Positions 57,980 to 64,000 of a stretch of DNA of 64,000 nucleotides are shown in pieces. Each line of letters starts with the position of its first letter. Position 1 is the stretch's first letter. The position numbers and the translations under genes were made by a program. Source of the DNA: Nissolia schottii (taxonomy: Eukaryota; Streptophyta; Magnoliopsida; Fabales; Fabaceae); contig QANU01105622.1 of assembly GCA_003254905.1 (NCBI GenBank), positions 82,441-146,440 on the forward strand. The letters run 5' to 3'. The notes beneath the pieces are model-generated. The model was not told the origin of the DNA and did not search any database. It saw only the letters and a list, made by a program, of their open reading frames with translations.

Positions 57980-58205
57980 GAGTTCTGATACACTACATCA
58001 AAAATTATACACCATATATACACCTCGTACTTATATAGATAAAGTTCGTATTTTAACTCATGTAATGTTTGTGCACTTAATTAAGTATAGTTGAGAGTAT
58101 CATTTACAAGTTTGTAATGTTTATGCACTAGTGAGAATAAAGTTAGTGCATTATTAATGGTGTATGTATGGGTGTATGAAATTGGGTGTACGTGTAACAT
58201 TTTTG
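57980..58205 (-). mobile_element. Mutator-like MITE, 226 bp, copy 2
   Basis: Exact 9-bp duplication ATCTTAAAA (57971-57979 and 58206-58214). Internal sequence as in the other copies (CACTTAATTAAGTATAGT, GTGCATTATTAATGGTGTAT). The outer end opposite CAAAAATG is diverged. Confidence 0.92.
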
Positions 58206-58250
58206 ATCTTAAAAACTTGTCTAATTACTAATACTAACATATTTAATTAG

Positions 58251-58477
58251 CAAAAATGCTACATGTACACCCAATTTCATATACTCATACATACACCATT
58301 AATAATGCACAAACTTTATTCTCATGAGTGCACAAACATTACAAACTTGTAAATGGTACTCTCAACTATACTTAATTAAGTGCACAAACATTACATGAGT
58401 TAAAATACAAACTTTATGTATATAAGTACGAGGTGTACGTATGGTGTATGGTTTTTAGTGTACGTGTAGCACAACTC
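58251..58477 (+). mobile_element. Mutator-like MITE, 227 bp, copy 3
   Basis: Exact 9-bp duplication TTTAATTAG (58242-58250 and 58478-58486). Termini CAAAAATGCTACATGTACAC and GTGTACGTGTAGCACAACTC. Opposite orientation to the copy 45 bp upstream. Confidence 0.94.
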
Positions 58478-59596
58478 TTTAATTAGTTTTTTTATTTGTT
58501 CGATCTAAAATACAATAACCCGCAATCTACCTCCAATTGCCGTCAACTTTCTTGTCCATCAAAAAACATCCATTCTTGAAGACGAGTGTATTTTATAAAA
58601 ATCCAAGGTCCACATCAAAAATAAAATAAAGTAAAAAATTTAAATCCAATGTTTGTTCTTATTTCGAAATGGAAAACAACTCGAACTGCTTTGTCCTGGA
58701 GTTTACGTTTGCACACGACATTTTGTTGGTCCAGCAGTGCCATTTACCACTAAAGTTTTTTGGCCAAAAAAAAAGCAAGAATTTTTTAATTAAAAAAATA
58801 ACTTTTTAAAAAATATATATATAAATTACTCGGAATAAGCGTTTGATCAATGCATGGTTTTGATGTTTCTTAGAAGAATTCGTACCAAGTAACTTGGGTC
58901 CACGGAGCATTTTTGCTGTGGGTCTTTGTTTGATTTTCGTGGGTTCATTTGATCAATGGTTTTAAAAAGAATAGGGTATGTTCTTCTTTTTTCTACAAGA
59001 ATAGGGTATGTTTAGTTTTAGAAAATATTTTCTGCTTTTATTTTCAGATTTTAATATTAATTACAACAATTTTATCTTCTTTTTTTCTATTTTTTATTTT
59101 TGGAATTTTGTTAAGAAAAATAAATACTTAAAACAAATAAAAAATGCAAAAATAATAAAAAGAGAATTTTAGACTTAATAATCACTGACAATTTTATTTT
59201 GACATCAATTTTATTTTGAGAATTTAAAATTTAATATTAATATAATTTGACGGCCAATCTTATAAAGTGAAGTGAAGTATAGTTTTGACTTTTATTTTGG
59301 GTGGAGTGCAAATGTATAAAGTTCAATTTGGCTAGTTCGAGGGCAAAGTGCATTATTAATAAACCTCAACAGCTATCATTGAATTTTACTCTTAATATTA
59401 TATTAACAAAGTTCAAATTAAAAAGGGTAAAATCTATAATACTATTTGGCTAAGTTAGTATCGCTTTAGATTCTAATGTTTGAGTTGAGGTTGTCCTAGA
59501 TTTTTCTTTTTTTGGCTCTTCTCGTATTTATTGATTTGTTTATTTGAATAAAATAAGAATTACTATAAATGCAAAAATATTTAAGCAACTATGTAC
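58478..59596. other. Intergenic, AT-rich
   Basis: No gene or defined repeat found. Confidence 0.5.
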
Positions 59597-60075
59597 AAAA
59601 ATAAGTTAAACTTCTTTCACAATCTCCTATCATTTTTTTCGTTGTTTTATATTTTTTAAATGTTTATGCATATGCATAGAAAATTTTTTGCATACTTGTT
59701 AAAAAGTTTATGCATTTTTATTCAAAAGTTTGTGTATGTTAACACAAAAAACAATTCTTCATCTTTGTTTTCAAGGGTCAAAATGCTATTATGCTTGTGT
59801 AAAATTTCACCGTCCATTCAAATCATAACGGGTGACAAATAGTTACTATGTCTTGTCCCAATCAGAAGCAAAACTCTCACTTTTGGTTGACTTCAATTTG
59901 TTTATGGGTAGTTCATGTAAATCGAAAACCAAAATATAATTTATAATTGACAACTTTTTTATTTTAACAGCAAAAGATGTGTCAAGTTATATAACAAGAA
60001 TCAACAGAGATGATTATGCCTTGATGCATAATTCTCATTTTGCTCTTTGCGTTGCAATCTCACTAATATTTTTTT

Positions 60076-60302
60076 CAAAAATGCTACATGTACACCCAAT
60101 TTCATACACCCATACATACACCATTAATAATGCACAAACTTTATTCTCATGAGTGCACAAATATTACAAATTTGTAAATGATACTCTCAACTATACTTAA
60201 TTAAGAGCACAAACATTACATGAATTAAAACACAAACTTTATGTATATAAATACGAGGTGTATGTATGGTGTATGGTTTTTTGTGTACGTGTAGCAGAAC
60301 TC
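60076..60302 (+). mobile_element. Mutator-like MITE, 227 bp, copy 4
   Basis: 9-bp duplication TATTTTTTT (60067-60075 and 60303-60311). The empty site is visible in the duplicated segment at about 34980, where the two flanks are adjacent, which confirms the insertion independently. Confidence 0.93.
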
Positions 60303-60626
60303 TATTTTTTTTAACATCATCACAACCTACCATGCATGCATTTACACTTTATGAGTTTTGATAGTTCACAAAATTCTCAAAACTGTTTCAATGATACATA
60401 GATGATAGAAGTGGAGGAAGAGCGGGTTATCTCAGAAAATATAAGAATTTTCCATAAACAATTTAAGTTGACAAACTCGTATATTAGCGGTCAACAAAGG
60501 TGAGAGTGAGGAGTGATTCTTTTCATGGAAAAAATCCAACATGCTCCATAAAGCATGTAAATTGTAAACCAATGATTGTTTTTCGAAGTAGAAAAAACAA
60601 TAAAGAGGAAAAGTGTAACGGTAATT

Positions 60627-62540
60627 TGTTAAGAATAATAATATTAAATTTAAATTTGATTATAATCTATTTTTGGCCGTTGTGTTTTGGCCGTTGAGTC
60701 CTCAGCCTATAAATAGGCTAACTTTCTATTGTAAATTTAATCTCTGATATATAGAATCATGTTCTCCTTTAACATGGTATCAGAGCCATGGCATCCTTCG
60801 TGAACCTTCTCCTCTCTCCTTCTGCCACTGCCATGGCATCTCCCTCCGCCATCTCTGTTGTGCAATCCTCTTACCGCTGCCTCTCCCCACAGCCTCCTCC
60901 TCCCGGCGCCTCCCTCCGTCGTGCTGGTCTCCGACGGCACCGACCTCCGCACGCTGCTCCGCACCACCAGAGCACCACGTCACCTCTGGAGCTCCGCTGC
61001 GCCACCACCTACTTACAGCTCCACGTCATCTTCTCGCGAGCCCCCAGCTCCGCCGCCTCCCGATTCCAGATCCGCCCGTCCTCCGCCACGATCTCCTCCT
61101 CCGTCTCCGCCCCTATGGACCCGCGCGTCCTGAAGCATCTCCGCTGCTTCCGTCTCCAACGCCTCCGGCTCCGACTACAACATTCGACGTGCTCTCCAAC
61201 GCCGACCCCCGCAGCCGGTACTCCGTCCTCCAGCTCCGATCGACGAAGCCGCTGCCCTCGACCTCGCGAAGCACCTTGCGCCTCCTCCGCCTCAGATCTT
61301 CGTCGTTGCCGTGCATATCAACGTGTTCCCTCTCTCCGCAACAATCACCACCGCCACGCCCCCATGAACCACCGAAGAACCACCAGGTCTCCAACATCAG
61401 CTCCCACGTCTGCCGCTCCTGGTTCTTCGTCGTGGCCCTCTCCCGATCCGACCTCTTCATCCCCATATCCATGACCTCTCCGCCACCTCCCATCTTCGGC
61501 CGCTCCCGTACAGCCCATCCGCGTTCACGTGCCTCACCCGCTTATGCTCTGTCGCCGTCTCCCATTTTTCGCGTTCATGTGCACCAGATCCGCGTTCTCG
61601 AGCTTCCCCTTCGCATTCACCACGACGTAATCGAAGTGTTTTACGTGCTTCACCTCCGATCCCTCACCGTCTCGATCCGCACCAGCAGCGACTCCGCCGT
61701 CTCCGTCCTCCGGTCCATCAGCCTCTCCACAATCGCCGCCTCGATCTCCGCGACGTCACGAATGGCTCTCCCTCATCTTCGTCCAGCTCGCGTGCCGCCT
61801 CCGCGCCACCACGAAGACTATCGCCAAGCTCCTCCAGCACTCTATCCGCGCCCTCTGCCTCTCCCGCAAGCTCTGTGACCTCATCGCCGCCGCGTCGGCC
61901 CTCGAGAAGCTCCTTAGTTGTGGATGCTCGTAAGGTGTTTGATAAAATGCCTGAGAGTGTTAGCTGTGTAAAGATTCACAGCCACACAACCAAGATCCGT
62001 CGCTGTTGCCAGATCCGTGCTCCTCTCTAAGTTGCCTATTGCTGCCTCCGTGCAGTCTCCGATATTGCCTATTGCTGCCTCCGTTGCAGTCTCCGTAAGT
62101 TGCCTATTGCTGCCTCCGTGCAGTCTCCGATGTTGTCTACCGCTGACTCCGTGCAGTCTCCGAAGTTGTTTGCCGCTGCCTCCGTGTAGTCTCCGAAGTT
62201 GCCTATCGCTGCCTTCGTACAGTCTCCATAAGTTGCCTATTGCTACCTCTGTGCAGTCTCCGATGTTGCCTATCGCTGCCTCTGTGCAGTCTCCGATGTA
62301 TTCCGTATAAGTCGTTGGCTCCGCTCGTTTTCCCTTAACAACCTTCACTTGTGACAAGCTAAAAGCTCGTGGAGCTTTAGCTTGAGGGAGGGTATTAAGA
62401 ATAATAATATTAAATTTAGATTTGATTATAATTTATTTTTGGCCGTTGTGTTTTAGCCGTTGAGTCCTCAGCCTATAAATAGGCTAACTTTCTATTGTAA
62501 ATTTAATCTCTGATATATAGAATCATGTTCTCCTTTAACA
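60627..62540 (+). mobile_element. Non-autonomous LTR retrotransposon (TRIM/LARD-like), 1914 bp, with captured gene sequence
   Basis: LTRs of 148 bp (60627-60774 and 62393-62540) differ at about four positions. Exact 5-bp duplication TAATT (60622-60626 and 62541-62545). PBS TGGTATCAGAGCCATGG follows the 5' LTR, and PPT GCTTGAGGGAGG precedes the 3' LTR. The LTR contains TATAAATAGG, a promoter-like TATA box. The interior is strikingly GC- and CT-rich, unlike its surroundings, with open frames (from 60788 and 61189) of Pro/Ser/Arg-rich sequence and no gag-pol domains. Around 61910-61960 the frame reads VVDARKVFDKMPES, a PPR-like motif, suggesting capture of host gene exons. A 33-bp tandem repeat follows. 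Confidence 0.92.
62035..62305 (+). repeat. 33-bp tandem repeat, about 8 copies, inside the LTR element
   Basis: The unit is close to TTGCCTATTGCTGCCTCCGT then GCAGTCTCCGA(A/T)G, encoding LPIAASVQSP in one frame. Copies vary by substitutions and a few indels, so the frame shifts between copies. Confidence 0.88.
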
Positions 62541-63004
62541 TAATTGATCAAGGAAAAAATAAAGAAACTATCAACAACTAACAACAGCTCAAGTTAATGT
62601 CAACAAACACAGAAATTCAATGGAACAGTGCTAGCACTCAGCAATAGGGGAACTGAATTTCAGAGGAAGAACAGGGGAGTGCTTGAATCTCAAGCACAGG
62701 GACAAGAGAGTCCCGATCTCCACAGCCAACAACCTCCCCAACGAGCTCACCCCGAAGGGAATAAAGGACTCTCGAGCTCGGTTACGCTCCAATGGTGGTG
62801 GCTAGCTTTGGTACTCACCTGCAGAAAAGGTGAGTAAGAATTGGATGATGAGCAAGGGAAAACTATGACAGAGGGAGAGAGAAGTTACTCACTAAGCTCA
62901 TAGCCTTCCCAAGATGGAATCTTTCCATTTTGTATTCGGTATCCTCATTCTCTCACTTCTTCTCACAACCTGAATTTCAGGATCTTGCTCCACGTGTCCA
63001 AGCG

Positions 63005-63114
63005 GTGTAATCACCCTTCCTTTTTGTTTGTTACACGGTTGGCGCTTGGTGGCTGCACTGTGTAATCACCTTCCCTTTTTGTTTGTTACACAGTTGGCGC
63101 TTGGTGGCTGCACT
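63005..63114. repeat. 55-bp tandem duplication
   Basis: Two copies of a unit beginning GTGTAATCACC and ending GCGCTTGGTGGCTGCACT (63005-63059, 63060-63114) with a few substitutions. Confidence 0.9.
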
Positions 63115-64000
63115 TTCTTCTATTCCCACTATGCCCTTTCTTGTTGCTCCAAAAGAAATTATTGGTAGAAATTGTATCAACAGAAGAAATGTTTCCACTT
63201 TAAATGCATAATCATTTTTAGTGCAGTGATTGAGATAAGGCACCACGTATTCAAAGAGAGGTACATCATAGGAACTTCCATATTTACTTTGTGGGTGTGA
63301 AGGAAGAATTTTTAAGCCATCAACATTATTATTAGAGTCTCTTCTTACTATTACTTAAAGAAAGACGTTAAATAGCCTTTATAATTCAGGATATGAGAAG
63401 ATGTATTAAATCTCACATCTCTTAAAAATAAAACCTAAATAACCTTTATAATATTAAGATAACTCTTATTTCTTATGTTTACTATTGGAGTTGAGATAAT
63501 TCAACTCAATTCTTAAGAAACAGAGTTGTAGAGTGTTTCTTATTACGGCATTATATAAGAATTTTTCGACATATAGTTTTTCCATCGGCGAGTGAGAACT
63601 GTGAGCGAGTACAATCTTTTTTAACATGCAAACAGATTGCTAAGATAAGAAAGAAAAAGATATATAAGACGAAAGAGTTGTGTTTTGATTGTGTAATATT
63701 ACCATTTAACAAGATAGAAATTTCCAAGCCACGAAATTTAATGATTTATCATCATAAAGACATAAACCGTAAAGCTTGACCTGATTCCAACAGGATGCTT
63801 CCGCGAAAACTAATTGTTGATTTAATTTGTAAAATTAAAATACGATGACAAACATGATATGAACCTTTTAATGCGTGTATTAGTGTTTCAGAATTAATAT
63901 TATTTTAGATCCAGAATTTGTTTATTTTAAGGGGGATCTTGGGGATTGATGTAAGTGGACAAAAATAAAAAGGCAGCTAAAGTCCATATATTATGGTCCA

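Larger units (their letters stand above)
60614..63150 (-). mobile_element. Solo-LTR-like insertion (about 618 bp) carrying a nested element
   Basis: Relative to the empty site in copy A (GAGGAAAAGAAATTA at about 35300), the insertion lies between AAAAG (60609-60613) and AAAAG (63151-63155). Excluding the nested element and its duplication, the insert is 60614-60626 plus 62546-63150. On the minus strand it ends CCGTTACA; the other end is either TGGAGCAACAAG or GGAGCAACAAG, depending on a 4- or 5-bp duplication. It has no coding capacity. A 55-bp internal tandem duplication lies at 63005-63114. Confidence 0.65.
59597..63820. repeat. Segmental duplication, copy B, enlarged by insertions
   Basis: Partner of 34528-36420 in the same orientation. 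Relative to copy A it has gained a MITE (60076-60302) and a nested pair of LTR-derived elements (60614-63150), and it lacks the segment corresponding to about 35380-35827, where both flanks share AAGG. Confidence 0.9.

Noticed and set aside
60788-61878. Two overlapping open frames of 228-229 codons as host genes
   Set aside because: They lie wholly inside a non-autonomous LTR element with a target-site duplication; the Pro/Ser/Arg composition follows from GC/CT-rich DNA.
61910-61960. PPR-like VDARKVFDKMPES as a functional PPR gene
   Set aside because: A single motif fragment inside an LTR element; best read as captured sequence.
62017-62357. Coding potential of the 33-bp repeat array on either strand
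   Set aside because: The frame shifts between units and the array is inside the LTR element.

Overview
The window is nuclear DNA of a flowering plant, most likely a eudicot. A legume is plausible but not provable from this sequence. The evidence is AT-rich intergenic DNA, GT-AG introns, a three-exon beta-tubulin gene, actin-depolymerizing-factor (ADF) genes with the plant layout in which exon 1 holds only the ATG, clustered LRR receptor-like proteins (RLPs), and many plant transposable elements (LTR, SINE, Mutator-like, CACTA-like).

Layout. 0-6 kb: a possible terminal exon cut by the left edge (about 291-501), then a complete beta-tubulin gene on the minus strand (2884-4963), followed by a 557-nt pure poly(T) run (5463-6019) that is probably an assembly product. 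9-18 kb: two adjacent plus-strand CCHC zinc-knuckle genes. The first (9190-11804) is compact, with five knuckles, and resembles ZCCHC9. The second (13114 to about 18217) shares the knuckle-exon architecture but has a very long, internally repeated Lys-rich first exon and fewer knuckles. 20-50 kb: an ADF plus RLP unit occurs twice. ADF copy 1 (19910-21240) is convergent with RLP-1 (25410-28148, intact). ADF copy 3 (45223-46004) is convergent with RLP-2 (47011-49719, intact). A third ADF copy (32605-33302) is a decayed pseudogene. No ADF copy is complete as assembled. 37-42 kb: an RLP pseudogene of another subfamily on the plus strand, split just after its signal peptide by a 2-kb non-autonomous LTR element. 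44-45 kb: a broken HMA-domain gene and a PPR gene fragment. 50-57 kb: two more decayed RLP copies carrying a CACTA-like terminus, a solo LTR and large deletions. 57-64 kb: repeat-rich DNA with SINEs, MITEs and a second copy of the 34.5-36.4 kb segment, into which a MITE, a solo LTR and, nested in that, a 1.9-kb non-autonomous LTR element have inserted.

Function. Housekeeping cytoskeletal genes (beta-tubulin, ADF) and a putative RNA-binding pair sit beside a fast-evolving cluster of cell-surface LRR receptor-like proteins of the EIX/Cf type. Such proteins lack a kinase and in characterised families signal with SOBIR1/BAK1-type partners. Of five RLP loci, two have intact reading frames and three are pseudogenes.

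The best-supported structural finding is a 226-227 bp Mutator-like MITE family: four copies, each with a perfect 9-bp target-site duplication, and related to larger elements (about 1 kb and larger) filled with degenerate AAAGTTTGTGTAT-type repeats. Two single-N positions (21174, 57269) look like unresolved contig joins. One truncates an ADF gene; the other created an apparent duplication. I found no clear candidate for an undescribed enzymatic or defence system. The novelty here is in gene-cluster evolution and mobile elements.
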